Assembly (NCBI GenBank): GCA_030280995.1
Contig: JASXTE010000007.1
Location: 12,119,001-12,183,000 of the forward strand
Length of the DNA stretch: 64,000 nucleotides
Source of the DNA: Hemileia vastatrix
Lineage: Eukaryota; Basidiomycota; Pucciniomycetes; Pucciniales; Zaghouaniaceae
Direction of reading: 5' to 3'
Shown here: one piece after another, positions 1 through 11,539 of the stretch
Position numbering within the stretch: the stretch's first letter is position 1
Layout: each line of letters begins with the position of its first letter
Made by a program: the position numbers and the translations under genes
Notes under the pieces: generated by a model
Seen by the model: only the letters and a program-made list of their open reading frames with translations
Told to the model about the DNA's origin: nothing
Databases searched by the model: none

Positions 1-280
1 ACCACTGAACCTAATTCAAACCTGTTTGAGGGAAATGATAGATATGCTTTAGTAGAATCTTCAGTTAAAGGAAATGTGATTTAAATAAACCTAACCCTAA
101 TTTGTTACATAAAAAATGAAATAAAAATTTAAACTGGGAAAAAAAGGCTCAACTTTAACGGTCAATATCTCAGCAACCACTGAATCAAATTCAAATCTGT
201 TTGTGGGAAATGAAAGGTAGCCTTCAGGAGAATCTTCAGTAAAAAGAACATTATATTTGAATAAACCTAACCCTAATTCC
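1..280. repeat. Diverged tandem duplication, period 175 bp
   Basis: Two copies of a roughly 105-bp sequence start at 1 and 176; ACCACTGAA opens both and AAACCTAACCCTAATT closes both. They differ at many bases, so the duplication is old. No reading frame of note lies in it, and what the repeat belongs to is unknown. Confidence 0.6.
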
Positions 281-1109
281 GAGTCTGATTTTCAAAATTT
301 TACAAAAACTTGAAAAGTGGTAATGAAGATGAGATCAAAAGGAGTTTTATAAGTTCACTGTTATCCAGATAAGAGTCATACATATATTTAAGTATGAAAT
401 TTTCATAAAAGGAATGAGATATCATATAGGCATGAAAAAAAGGAGATGAAACTTACCTTGATTGAAAAGTAGGAAAAATAGAGTGAGAAAGATTGATGTT
501 GGAATTGTGGGGAAATCGAATATGGAGTAAGTGAAATGCATAAAGAATGTGCAATGTATGTGTTTCAATGAAATGGAGCCAAAAAAAAGTGAAATAAGGG
601 AAAGGGGGGATAATGACAATGCCAAAGAGGGATGAAGAGTAGGGTGATGGAGCTAAAAAAGAAAGTAAAGAGGGAGAGAAAAAAAAGGTTAATTATACCA
701 TTGAAATCCAAAATAACCACTTACAAAAAAAATTTAGATAAAAAAAATAAAATAAACAGAAAAAAACAAAAAAAATTATAATTAGTAATCAAAAAATCAA
801 AAAAAAAGATTAAAGTGACTTACCTGGAGAGATGAGATGACAAAATGAATGAAACCAAATTGTTTGAGGGATGTTGGAGAAGAATAGGAAAAGGATATGA
901 GGGATGAATGAAAAAAAAAAATCACTGACAAAAGATGTGATTTCAGAAAATATGCAATTTCATGTTGAGCTGGTGAAAGAAAACCAATGAGCCATCCAAA
1001 AAAAAAAAATTCACCGTAAATTCCAAAAAAAATGAATATGCAACAAACCAAAATACCAACCCAAGTGAATGAAGTACACAAAGAGGACATTTGGAGAGTA
1101 CAAAATGGT
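281..1109. other. AT-rich stretch, no gene recognised
   Basis: Purine-rich, A-run-rich sequence. Open frames on the minus strand here are Phe/Ser/Leu-rich by composition and overlap one another in several frames, which is what A-rich DNA gives by chance. No domain, intron pattern or repeat was recognised. Confidence 0.5.
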
Positions 1110-1530
1110 ATGGGAAAGAAAAGGATGATGTGGCCAACATGTGGTTTTGAAAAAAAAATCACGAAAAAAGTGCTGATTTGAGGTCAGAACTGACACCCAT
1201 AGAAAAAAGATTAAGAAGTAGAAGAAATAAGTAAAAAAGAATGTAAACATACCTGGCCAAAATATTGAAAATGTCAGGAAGGGGTGTGTGCCGAGGATTG
1301 ATGGGTAGGTAGCGAGGAAGGTCAGTGTCACATGTGACCGGGATGGGGTAAGAAAGGAAGGGATGTTTTGTGGCCAAAATGTGGTTGTGAAAAAAAATGG
1401 GAAAAAAGTGCTGATTTGAGGTCATAACTGACAGCCTTTTTTGAAATAAGTGACTTTTTTGCAAAATTTAAGTGCTGATTTGGTTTGAAATCCGCACTTA
1501 AGTTAAGTGCAGATTTGCCAGAACTGACAC
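1110..1530. repeat. Duplicated block with TGTCAG-like ends
   Basis: A segment starting near GATGTGGCCAACATGTGG (1128) and ending AAAAAGTGCTGATTTGAGGTC is repeated near 1372-1423. Each copy is followed by a form of ACTGACA, and a third ACTGACACCCCCT closes the block at 1519-1532. On the minus strand this reads AGGGGGTGTCAG, like a polypurine tract next to an LTR start, so the block may be decayed LTR ends. A 17-bp palindrome (GCACTTAA-G-TTAAGTGC) sits at 1494-1510. Confidence 0.4.
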
Positions 1531-1531
1531 C

Positions 1532-1807
1532 CCCTAATATCTCTTTTGAAATCGTACACATCCAATAGTGATTTATTCCCAAAAAGGAGGGGGAGACCAA
1601 AGAAAACCCCTAATGAAATCACTGAAACAGCAGAAATTGATAAAATATTGTCACAGCTGAAAAAGGTACTGAATACCTATTGAGATTCAAGAATAAATCT
1701 TCAGAATATGATTCTTGGATACATGGGAAAGAGATATCTAACCATCCTAATCTACTAAGGAAATATAAAAAGAAAAAATAATAGAATTTTTTTTTGTAGT
1801 GAGGGAG
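1532..1807 (+). pseudogene. Ty3/gypsy 3' end fragment with chromodomain remnant
   Basis: This is the last part of a gypsy polyprotein of the C/G type seen elsewhere in the window. Readable stretches, across one frameshift, include the basic PKRRGRPKKTP linker, an ETAEIDKIL segment, and a chromodomain core with the YLLRF and DSWIHGKEIS blocks, ending in KKKK-stop. The matching part of element B is intact and shows the same order. The sequence starts abruptly at about 1532, so everything upstream in the element (gag to integrase) is missing. A purine-rich tract (GTAGTGAGGGAG) follows directly before the LTR. Confidence 0.75.
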
Positions 1808-2487
1808 TGTCAGCCAGGCTACCAGACCTAACCAGTAAATAATAATAATTATTTACTAGAGTAGAGCTACGTCTTTATCTCTTACATTATTAGTTATATT
1901 TACTTTATAATTACTTATAATATTATAATTAGCTAATAATTAAAATTAATTAAATATATAATTATAATGTTTCCTCATTTTCTTACTCCTTGAAAGTGTC
2001 CTTATGATAGCTTAAAAGTAGATTGAAATATAATAATACAGAATGTTAAAGAAAAATCAAATATTTTATTGACCTTGACATGTACAGTACATTCTTTCTA
2101 AATAATATTTTAATTTGAAATTTAATTATTGGAATCTCTCCCTGTTATGTTCTTGTATGTAGAATGTGGTACCATATTTTTTCTCTCTCCTTTGCCTATA
2201 TAAGTCCCTTCAATTTTTCTGTTTTCAATCATTACATTCTTTACTTACATTAATATTATATACACAAATAAAATATAAATTATTACTATTAAAATTCTCT
2301 TAGTATTTACAATTAAACATTCATAGTCATAAAGTAATAATAATAATTACATTCTTTACCTTTTAAATTGAGTAAAATATATAAAAGATTAAATATTGTA
2401 CCCAAATCTTGAAATCTTGAGTTATCCTCACCTTCATTGCTGTTGGACTGCTGGAATTACCTTCTAGACCAAAAGACCTCTCTAACA
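1808..2487 (+). mobile_element. Gypsy LTR (3' LTR of truncated element D)
   Basis: Begins TGTCAGCCAGGCTACC after a purine tract and ends near CTTCTAGACCAAAAGACCTCTCTAACA, closely resembling the ends of the LTRs of elements C and G. It contains the TTGCCTATATAAG promoter block typical of these LTRs. The right boundary is inferred from similarity, because there is no second copy or target duplication to confirm it. Confidence 0.7.
2197..2204 (+). promoter_or_regulatory. TATA box of LTR D
   Basis: TATATAAG within TTTGCCTATATAAGTCC. The same block (GCCTATAAAAGG) recurs at the matching place in the other gypsy LTRs of the window, which supports it as the element promoter. Confidence 0.5.
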
Positions 2488-2724
2488 TAAATGGTAATGA
2501 TTGTCATATATATACCAAAAACTAGATTCCATGTTGCTTATTGATTAATTTCTCTGAATAATTAATAAACCATCTATTCACTTATATTTCTTTATTGTAA
2601 AATCACATCCACAACACTTCATTAATGTCATGTCAATTTATTTTACTCTTAATCTAATCAAAAATAAATGATTTTAATTACTCTTAAATTATAGGCCAGA
2701 TATTTGAACAGCACCAACAACTGT

Positions 2725-2824
2725 CTGTTTGAGAAACTCCAACAATCAGCTGTTTGAGAGATGATAAAAATTGGCTGTTTGAGAAATGTAAATAATTGAC
2801 TGTTTAAGAAATACCAGAAATTGG
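2725..2824 (+). repeat. Four tandem 25-bp repeats
   Basis: CTGTTTGAGA starts at 2725, 2750 and 2775, and CTGTTTAAGA at 2800, an exact 25-bp period with diverged second halves. No coding role seen. Confidence 0.7.
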
Positions 2825-4246
2825 TTGTTAGGGTTGTCAGAGAAAAACCATCAATTGTCTGACTTTCAAAACTTTTTTAAAATTTGATTAAATATTTTAA
2901 AAGGCTCATATATGGTAGTATTGCTTGCCCTTTTGGGAATGTAGCTACAAGAATCAGTGCTATGTACAAAATATTATCCAATGGATGATGGGGACCAAAT
3001 TTAATTGTATCTAGGAAATGAAAAGAGAAATATAAGAAGAGGAGTACAAGAACCAACAAAATACAAAAAACTGATTATGTCTCTTTGATAAGGCTAAAGA
3101 GTGAATTTATTAATAAACTAACACAATTTCCTTCTACAATAAGGGCTAGGTATACATTGAGGTCTAAAATGCTTGAGAAAAAACCAAAATAATTTAAATT
3201 TTTTTGGACAGGACAAAAAAAACTGAACTTCATTTTTTTGACAAATTCAGTTCATGATGCAGCTCTGGTATGGAAGTAATGTAGATCTTAGGTTGCTTTT
3301 GACTGGGAAAAAGTGGCTAAAAAAAAACCTATATTTTTCACTTTAATAGTAAATTTAATCTCTCAAAAAATCTCTTTCTCAGTTTTTAATACTGTAAAAA
3401 ATGTTTTTTTATTGTTTTTCAACCATTCCAAATTTCTCTGTAGAAATGACATCATTTTTTAGGTTTTTATTTTGTACAATATCAACCAGAAGAGGGGAAC
3501 AAAGGATAGAGTAGCCAAAAATAGTAAATACATGTGATTATCAGAGAGAAGAAGAATAGGGATAATCAAAAATTGAAAGTTAATGATATTTTAGTTGGTG
3601 AGAAGAAAATTATTATAAAAATATTTATTTAAATGAGAAAAACAGAAACTAAAAGAAAACCTGGAGATGGAGGGAGAAGGGAGGAGTTACAAAAAGGGAT
3701 ATGATACCCATGAGAAAATTATCTGAGAGCTTCCCTGTTAGAGGTGTGAGCTGTAAATTTCAGAAGTACATGTTCAGAAGTATCTCAATATTTTACAGTG
3801 CAAACGGTACACAAAGGAGAGTGGAGAATTTCTTGATCAAAATTGAGTGAAGGTGGGGGAATAAAGCTCTGAGTAGGAAAATGAGTCGCTTGTATATGGA
3901 AAGGGATGCATATTTGTCTCTCAGTCTCTTAGCTACTCTGGGACCTGGGTAAGAAAGAAGGAGAGTGTGATTTAGACTTGATAAATGATTTGAGTGAAAA
4001 ATATGATTAGGGAGTGGAAAAGTCTAGATTATTGAAGAGGATTGAAGAGTCAAAGTGAGAATGGTTAGCTAAGCTTTTGACTAATTCATTACCTCTGATT
4101 TCTGAGTACCCAGGGAATCATCTGAGGGTGAGTTTGATGGATTGATTTTCAGAGCAAAATAGAGAGAAGGCCAAGTAAAAACATACTAGGAGGGTGGAAT
4201 TTGATGAGGGAGGGAGGGAATAGAGAGTGTGAAGGAGAAGTCTTTG
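2825..4246. other. No gene recognised
   Basis: AT-rich sequence with purine-rich runs. Frames here are short and show no recognisable domain. It lies between LTR D and the copia remnant and is probably decayed transposon or intergenic DNA. Confidence 0.4.
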
Positions 4247-4543
4247 GTATAAAGCCAATGAATAAATTAGTAATGCGCAACTTATTCAAATATAAGAGCC
4301 AGTTATACCTGTAAATAGGATGGACTTGCTTCAGTTAATTGCAATAAGTATATCAGAAGTAGATACATGAGTGAAAAATAACTTTTGTATAAAGCCAATG
4401 AATATATTAGTAATGCACAAATTATTCAAATATAAGAGCCAGTTATAACTATTGTTTATGATAGGAGTAATAAATGTTTAGTATATTTCAAGTAATTTAA
4501 AGTTGAAAAAGGATACATACCTGTAAATAGGATGGACTTGCTT
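4247..4543. repeat. Interleaved direct repeats near the copia LTR
   Basis: GTATAAAGCCAATGAATA begins a roughly 62-bp unit at 4247 and again at 4387 with only a few differences. A second unit, ATACCTGTAAATAGGATGGA, occurs at 4305 and 4517. The order AB-A-B suggests a duplication of about 140-210 bp with internal loss, probably within the copia LTR or its flank. Confidence 0.6.
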
Positions 4544-5138
4544 GAGAGAAAAAGCAGAGAAGGACAATACCTTTTATCTCATTGAGTCCGACCATTTACA
4601 GGAGTAAGGAGGTGTATTACATGAAGGACAACACAGGGGTACTCAATCTAATGTAAGCATGACTAAGATATGAGATCATATTTTGTATAGTAAGACTGCA
4701 TGAGAATGTATTACTTCAAGGGATGATAACAAGGCAGAAATAAGTGATATGAGAATGAAATAGGAAAAAGAAAAAAAATAACACATATGAGAAGGAAACA
4801 GGGAAACAAAATAACTATTCTGACACCCCCCCTGCTTGGGGTACTTCAGCTGAAAGTCCACAAGCATTACAAAAATTACTCAGAGATTGATTGGGAACAG
4901 ATTTGGTCAGACTATTGGCTAGCATGTCAGTATTTGGAGTGTAGAGAATATGTATATTTACTTCCAGCACCTTTTCACAAAGCCAGTGATATTGAACCTC
5001 AATGTGTTTTGTACAAGCTTAAAACACCAGATTTTTAGATAGTTCAATTGCTCCCTGGTTGTCTCCAAAAATAGTTAGGGGTGTAGGAGTCAGTAGAGAT
5101 AGGGAGGTAAATAGATTATTGAGCCAAATTCCTTTTTG

Positions 5139-6338
5139 TCATGCTGATGTACAGGAGTGATATTCTGCTTCTGAAGAATATAGGGAAACAGTGTGTTGTT
5201 TCTTAGATTTCCAAGAGATAGCACCATTATTGAATATGAAGAGATAGCCTGATGTGGATTGTCTGATATTTGGATATCCTGCCCAATCAGCATCAGAAAA
5301 CCCTGTTGGATGAGACCAATAATGGTGACCAGTTGGGGAAAGTGAAGAGATTTTAGAAAATGTAATACTGAGGTCAATCGTTCCAGCAAGGTACTGGAGA
5401 GTATGTTTTAATGAGATCCAGTTGTTGATACCTGGTTCTTCAAGTTGTTGTGATAGTTGGCTTATGGAGAAGGCCAGGTCAGGACAAGAGCACTGTACTA
5501 AATAATTAAGGGACCCTATGGCACTTTGATAGTTTTCATTTATTTTAATAAAGTCTTCTTTTTCTTGAGTAGTTGCCATTGTCAGTTGATAATGTGGGAG
5601 CATTGGAGTTGCCACTGATTTACAATTCAACATATTATAGGTTATAAGAAGATTCAGAATATAGGTAGGCTGAGATAGACTTAGCAATTTGTTGGGAATA
5701 TTTCTTGTGATTTTCATTCCTAAGAAATAGTTGATATTACCCAGAAAATCCATGTTATATCTTTTAGAGATTTCATTTTTTAAATCAGAAAGGGTTTTTC
5801 CAAACCCAGCCAGGTTGTCAACATGGAGATAGACAAAAATCGGATTATTTGAGTCATGAGAGAGAAAAAGACAAGGGTCAGCTTCTGAAGCCACTAATTC
5901 TACAGAGTCAAAGAAAGAGTTGATTTCTTGTTACCAACATTTTGGTGATCGCTTAAGCCCATAGATTGATTTTTTAAGCCAAAGAACAGGGTTGGCTACC
6001 AGTGGGTCTACAATGACTCCTTCAGGCACTTGCATGTACGCCTCTTCTGATAAATTGCCATGGAAGAATGCACCTTTGACATCCATGTGCTCCATCTGGT
6101 AATTTTGTTTGGTGCAGAGGGCTAATAAGACTCAAAAGGTAGTAAGGCAGCCAGTAGGTGCATAAGTATCAAAGTAATTGATACCTGGATTTTGGGAGAA
6201 ACATTGTGCACATAGATGTGCTTTGAATTTAGAAATACTTCCATCAAGATTTTCTTTTACAGTGAAGACCCACATGGCACCACTGGAGTTAATATTGGCA
6301 GGTCTCTCACAGATTTCCAAGACTTCATGGATTTTCAT
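5139..6338 (-). pseudogene. Copia reverse transcriptase-RNase H remnant
   Basis: Reads across several stops and shifts. The first block (6338-6132) carries the copia RT start: WVFTVK, KAHLCAQCFSQ and INYFDTYAPTG. The region 6131-5895 still reads HMDVKGAFFHGNLSEEAYMQ and KKSIYGLKRSPKCW in broken frames. The last block (5894-5139) has the YLHVDNLAGFG region, where the usual catalytic YVDD is changed to LHVD-N, then YFLGMKI and CKSVATPM. RNase H follows with DADWAGYPNIRQSTSGY and SSEAEY. Order and motifs are diagnostic of copia pol. Confidence 0.8.
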
Positions 6339-6368
6339 GTTTGCAAGTTCAGTTTCTATAGCACTATT

Positions 6369-8005
6369 TCATGAAGAACCATGTTCACCATTAACTGCAG
6401 CAGTATAATGAGGAGGAATAGGAGCTTCAACAGCTAGCAGGAGAGTAGACAAAAGAAGTGATTGATTAGGAGGATGATGGGTTGTGGGATAATTCACAAT
6501 ATTCCTTGGATCAATGTTCAATGAGATCTCTCTGGGAGGTGGTATTGATTCAGGTATATACATGAAACGTTCAGACATGGGAATTTGGTGAGGTGGATCA
6601 TTATTGAGATCTTGAGGATCAACCGGACTAGAGGGTGGAGTGTTGTAAGGAGAGGAAGAATTTTGAGATGGAGATAAAGGAGGAAGAGGGAGTTTGGTAA
6701 GATTTTCTTGGATTTGTGGATAAGGTAGTGATTGAGGAAACTGAGGAGTTATAAGAGAATAGTAAGGAAACTCATTTTTATTAAAACCCACATCATGAGA
6801 ATAAGAGACAATGTGATTATTGGGTTCTAGAAGTTGGTCGGAGCTCAATTTTTCATCAAATAAAATAAGGATAAGGTGTTGGGCAGCAGGGACAAGTTTT
6901 CCCTTTCTTTTATGTTTTGGTATCAATGAATAAGCACTACATCCAAAAGTAAAAAGGTGGCTCAATTTAGGTGGTACACCATATAATTTCTCATAAGACA
7001 ACAGCATATTTTGTGTTGAAGTGGTTGTTCAATTATAGAGATAAACAGCAGTTGTAACTGCTTTGGCCCAAAGTTCAGGTGGACAGTTTGCTTGGAAAAG
7101 CAGGGCTTTTGCCTATTCAGTAGTAGTCCTAATTACCCTTTCAGCTACAGGATTTTTTGTGGGGTTTATGGTGCGGTAACGTGCATTTGAATACCTTCTT
7201 CCAATAAAAATTATTTGAACTCATGATTTATAAATTCTCCCCCCCATCATCTATTAGATGACAAATTTTGTGGTTTAAAGATAGTTCAATGGATTTTTTA
7301 AATTGCATAAAGGTTTTAAAAGTATCATTTTTATTTTTAAGGATATATACAAACCAATATGAGGTATAATAATTGGTAAGTTGATAATAATAGAGATTAC
7401 CAGCTATAGATGGCAGAGATATTTTACCACTCAGATCAACATGAATATACTCGAGAGGTTGTGAGGCTTTAGGTAATGAGCCAGAAAAAGGAAGGTGATG
7501 ATTCTTTGAATTGACACAACACTTGCAAAAGAAGTTTTTTCAATGGAAATGGAGCGATTTTAGAAAGAAGTTTCATAACATGATGACCAGGATGGCCTAA
7601 CCTGTTATGCCAAAGGGTAAATGGATCAGCAGAAGATAATAGAGCAGCTGAATTGGAGAATGTACTGAAGGAAGTCTGGATAACTAAGAAGTTATCACTA
7701 ATAAGCCCGTGGAGAAGAGATTTTTGGTTGCTTTGGAAGATAAACTTGGAATATCTAAGAATAAGGGAAAGATTGTGGTGATTTTTTTTCAGAGGGGTGA
7801 GACTAATGAGATTTAATTTCAAGGTTGGGACATAAAGGAAATGTTTTAATATAAATTCTTGGTTATCAATGAGGAGTTTAATGTTTCCATAACCTTCAAT
7901 GTGGATAGTAGAATTATCTCCAAATGAAATAAGTGAACTATTATCTGTGAGATGTAGAAAAAGGTACTTGTTGCAGATCATATGCTTTAAGGCGCCACTA
8001 TCAGA
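6369..8005 (-). pseudogene. Copia protease-integrase remnant
   Basis: Near 8000 the frame reads DSGALKHM, the copia aspartic protease site and downstream histidine. The protease body then contains SFGDNSTIHIEGYGNIKL and HFLYVPTLKLNLISL. GAG-pre-integrase follows as LWHNRLGHPGHHVMKLLSK. From 7260 to 7020 the integrase core is readable only with stops (GGEFINHEFK, then a TPQ-like and AERVIRT-like segment). The block 7007-6369 carries the copia integrase C-terminal signature (YGVPPKLSHLFTFGCSAY) and a Pro/Ser-rich linker towards RT. Confidence 0.75.
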
Positions 8006-8043
8006 ATAAATTCATAAAGAGAGGCATTGAAAAGAGGGATTTT

Positions 8044-8911
8044 CTAGCGTGGATAAGTCAATGGCAAAGTTAATCTTGGCATTTGAATTATATCTTTCTT
8101 TTTGTAATTGAGGATGGAGTTGAAAAAATTTGCTTTCTGAATGCTTAGTTTTAAGTTTATGTTTTCTACCTTTGAAAATCTCATAGGAACGTCAGACAGA
8201 TGTTGGTAGGGCAGTTGATTGAGATGTAACAATGGGTTCATTTTGAAGGAGATGATTGTTTAGCGCTGAAATCAGTTTTTTCATGGTCAGGGATTCACCC
8301 TGAGCACTAGCCATTTCTTTCTTGGCATCCTGAAATGTATTGAACTCAGGAGGTAATTTAAAAAGAAAATAAGACACTAATAAGTTTTGTTTGACTTCTA
8401 CGCCAACAGCTCCCAACTTGAATTCCAAGCCTTTAATCAGCTCAACATATTTAGTGATGTCACCAGGGTAGGTAAGGTGAGTGAATTTTTGCAAAACACG
8501 CATTTGATTGCTTTCACTGGAGCAATAGTGATCCTCAATTGATTACCAGAGGTTGTGGGGATCTAGGATATTGTTAGAGTCAACAAAGCAATGCATATGA
8601 GAAGGGTCTAGAAACTGTTGGATGAAACCAGAGGCTTTTTGTATACAAATTTTAAAAGCATTAGCTTCTTCTCCAGTGTCAGCCTTGGAATTAGTTAAAC
8701 CCAGGTTGTATAGGTTGTGCTGGAGGAAGAGGGCTTTCATCTTAGAGACCCAAAATAGGTAGTTCTCCTTCTTTAGGAGTGGAATTCTATGAGTGGAAGT
8801 AGAGACTTCTGAGTTTTGCAGCTGAGCAATAAGATTTAGTTCATGGATGGAACTGTAGAGTAGGCAAAGTATTAATGCTAGTAAAGAGTAGTGGATAACA
8901 CCCGGTCTCAT
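8044..8911 (-). pseudogene. Copia gag (UBN2 type) remnant
   Basis: The first block (8911-8543) has the gag entry motif LLKKENYLFWVSKMKALFLQ, typical of the DUF4219/UBN2 gag of copia elements. After a stop, the second block (8503-8192) continues with KLPPEFNTFQDAKKEMA and MKKLISALNN. The part before the protease (8241-8044) is Lys/Asn-rich, and the CCHC knuckle expected there was not found. At least two stops break the frame. Confidence 0.7.
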
Positions 8912-8917
8912 AATCTG

Positions 8918-9199
8918 TGAAAGAGAAGTCTGTTATATGACACACGGCCAATGGCTCATTAATTTAGTTAAGTAGAGTATCATATATGACTTGTAAAATG
9001 TTAATTTCTGAAATAAAAATAAAACTTGACAACCTATATTACACCCCATACTTTTTCTTTCTATTTAATGTTTTTTGTTTTACCTCACCTTTTTCTCATA
9101 CCTTATCAATCCTATTGACCAGCTCCCTATTGATTTGAAAAGTAAAGCCAAAGTGAGTAAATTCTTCACAGGATTTTAAGCCAGTTGGTGCTTTAGTTG
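8918..9199. other. Copia upstream flank, no gene recognised
   Basis: A possible short remnant of the copia 5' LTR could run from 8918 (minus-strand end TTTCACA) towards a TGTCAAG near 9033, but it does not match the 3' LTR start well and was not called. Beyond 9034 the sequence is plain AT-rich DNA. Confidence 0.35.
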
Positions 9200-9820
9200 T
9201 CTTAAAATTGGATGAAAATTACCTAAAAAGCTCTTCTCAAACTACCTGAAAGAAATAGTCACAAAAATTTCCAAAAAAGAGTCCCGAAATTTCAACAAAA
9301 GAGCCCCAAATGGTGACAAAAAAGTGTCCCAAAATTACCCAAAAAGTGTTCCAAAATTTTAAAAAAAATTGTCCTTAAAGTACCCTAAAACCTCCCAAAA
9401 ATGGCCAGAAACGTTCCAAGAGGTTTCCAGAAAAGTGAAAAAAAGTGCCAAAAAAAGTTTCTGAAATTGTCCAAAAAAGTGCCAAAATGACTTATAAACA
9501 TTTTGAAATGCTTTTGAAATGATTCCAAATTGTTTCCAAAGGTCTCTGAGCAATTCAGAGTTGATTTAGTGAAAAAATAGACCTGAAATAGCCAAAAAAA
9601 AACACCTAGAATTCACTGAGAAATTCTTGGAAAATATTCCTGGAAAGTTTTAACCAAATAAAATACCGAAAAAAGGCCAAAAACACCTCAAAGTAAGTGG
9701 AAATTTCTGGGAAAACTTTTCTGAATCATTTCCAAATGATTCCAAAGTTATTTAGCCAAGAAAAAGGCCAAAAAAGTGAAAATGCCTAAAAATGGCCAAA
9801 AAACACCAAAAATTCAATAA
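9200..9820. repeat. Degenerate low-complexity repeat
   Basis: Many loose variants of 'AAAAGTGCCAAAAT', 'AAAAATGGCCA' and 'TTCCAAA' follow each other with irregular spacing. Open frames here (for example Phe/Trp-rich on the minus strand) come from the repeat, not from a gene. Confidence 0.5.
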
Positions 9821-10029
9821 ATCAAGAATGAAAATGATAGAGAACCAGAAAAAAAAAGGAAAAAAAAGGGGAGTGAAAGTGAAATAAGAACAGATAAATC
9901 AACAATCAAACTTAAAAGATGATAAAAAAAGAAACAGAAAAAAGAGACAAGAAAAAAGACATTTCAATTAGCAATTAAATTTAAAAAAATGAGAAAGTGA
10001 CTTACTTTGAGTTCTGTGAAGTGAGAAGT

Positions 10030-10287
10030 ATCACCACACAATATGTGGGGCCGACTTGTTAGAAAGTCCCCAACCTTGGACCCAAACTCACCACAGATTG
10101 AACACACATTGAGCTATTGACAAAGGAACCATAAAATCAGGGATGAACACCACTCAGCAGAACAGTTTTAGGTGGGTGTTCAAGTAGAGTTTAGTATGGG
10201 TTGAATATGAGTTCAGTCTGAGTTCCATCTGAGTTCAGGTTGGGGACTTGCTAGAAAGTCCACCCCCTATATTGTGTAGTGTATCAG
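10030..10287. mobile_element. MITE-like inverted-repeat element
   Basis: The left end ACACAATATGTGGGG..AGAAAGTCCCCAACCT (10036-10075) and the reverse complement of the right end (10240-10279: ACACAATATAGGGGG..AGCAAGTCCCCAACCT) align over about 40 bp with roughly seven mismatches. Similarity may extend a few bases further out. The 160-bp interior has no coding potential. Size and structure fit a non-autonomous DNA transposon. No clear target duplication was seen. Confidence 0.6.
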
Positions 10288-10807
10288 AACCAAAAATGAA
10301 TGATGGAAGTTAGAGATGAAGAGAAGATGAAATATCTTAGTGAGACAGAATCTTAGAAATGTTATGCATTTGCAAATGTTATGCGATTTCAAGTCTAGGA
10401 GCTGAAACAAAACAAAAAAAGCTGAGAAACTGGGGAATTCCATTGGAAAAAATTATTACACAAAAAACAAAATTGTAAATCAGTTAAGCTAGGCCCTCAA
10501 AATGAGAGGCTGCAGCAGTGATATCAAGTTGATGTAAGACGGAAAGTGGCATGTTAGGTTAGTGAAAAGTGGTAAAGATTAAGAGTAAGTGCATGATTAT
10601 GGGATTGATTTAGTTCTGGTAAGTCATATACCTCGCACATATGAGTAATCCCTTAAGGATTAGGTGAAAAAAAATATAGGTGTTGGTTCTTTTGTACCTA
10701 GTGTTGGCATCTTTGTACCTAGTGCTGACTAATCATGATGATAAAGGGAAGTGTTTTGATGACTTTTTTGACCCAAAATAAGACATTTTTGGGGTCAAAT
10801 ACACCAT

Positions 10808-10840
10808 TGAAATACACCTTTCCAGGGCAGGTGTATTTCA
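10808..10840. other. Perfect 12-bp stem hairpin
   Basis: TGAAATACACCT (10808-10819), a 9-nt spacer, then AGGTGTATTTCA (10829-10840). It is followed by G/T-rich sequence rather than a T run. Function unknown; it may be an end remnant of a small inverted-repeat element. Confidence 0.6.
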
Positions 10841-10904
10841 TTTTTTGATGGCGGGTTTGGTACCTTTTTTGTGGTGTGTTTATGTGGCATATTTGGTAAT
10901 TTTT

Positions 10905-11445
10905 GAGAACCCCTATTATTTTTTTATTTTTATTTTTTATTGATTTATTATTAACCTTTTAATTTTTCTATTTTTTTATTCATAGTTTTGTATTTTTCAT
11001 TTTTTTTTATTTTATTTCATTTATTTATTTTTTATTTTTTTATCTTTTATTTTATTTTATTTTTATTTTTATATTTTGGTTTTTTAATTTTTCTATTTTT
11101 TTATTTTTATTTTTTTTTCTACTTTCTATTTTTTATTTCTTATTATTTTATTATTTAGTATTTAATTATTAATTTTTATTCTATTTTTTATTTTATTATT
11201 TTTATTGTTTTATTTTATACTTTTTCTATTTTTTAATTTTTTTTTTAATTTTTAATTGTTTAATTGTTTTGTTTTTAATGTTTTCTTTTTTTTTCTTTTT
11301 CTATTTTTTTATATTTATTCATTATTTTTTTTCCTATTTTTATTTTTATATATTGTTTTATTTTTTTATTCTCTATTTTTATACTATACTTTTTGAAATT
11401 TTTTATACATTTTATATTTTAAATTTATTATATTTTATCTCCAAG
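10905..11445. repeat. T-rich low-complexity block
   Basis: Over 500 bp of TTTTTATTTT-type sequence, almost free of G and C on the plus strand. It lies directly upstream of the A-rich microsatellite, so the strand bias flips between the two blocks. Confidence 0.8.
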
Positions 11446-11539
11446 TTACCTAGTCACCAATCAATAAACCAAGCTAATAACAGAGAAAAAGAAATGAACC
11501 TTTACAAAAGAAACTCTCCCCCCGAAAAAAAAAATCAAA

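Larger units (their letters stand above)
4825..8917 (-). mobile_element. Decayed Ty1/copia retrotransposon, internal region
   Basis: Minus-strand element with copia gene order: UBN2-type gag, protease, GAG-pre-integrase, integrase, reverse transcriptase, RNase H. On the element strand, a purine tract (AAGCAGGGGGGG) runs into TGTCAGAATAG at 4825, the expected polypurine tract/3' LTR junction. At the other end, TTATGAGACCGGGTGTTATC (about 8894-8913) resembles the TATCAGAGC-CGGTG primer-site region of many copia elements. Neither LTR could be delimited because no matching pair was found. Stops and frameshifts run throughout, so the copy is dead. Confidence 0.8.

Noticed and set aside
89..102. 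Telomere-like CCTAACCCTAA in the first repeat (also near 264)
   Set aside because: Only a single TTAGGG-like unit per copy, inside a 175-bp repeat; not a telomeric array.
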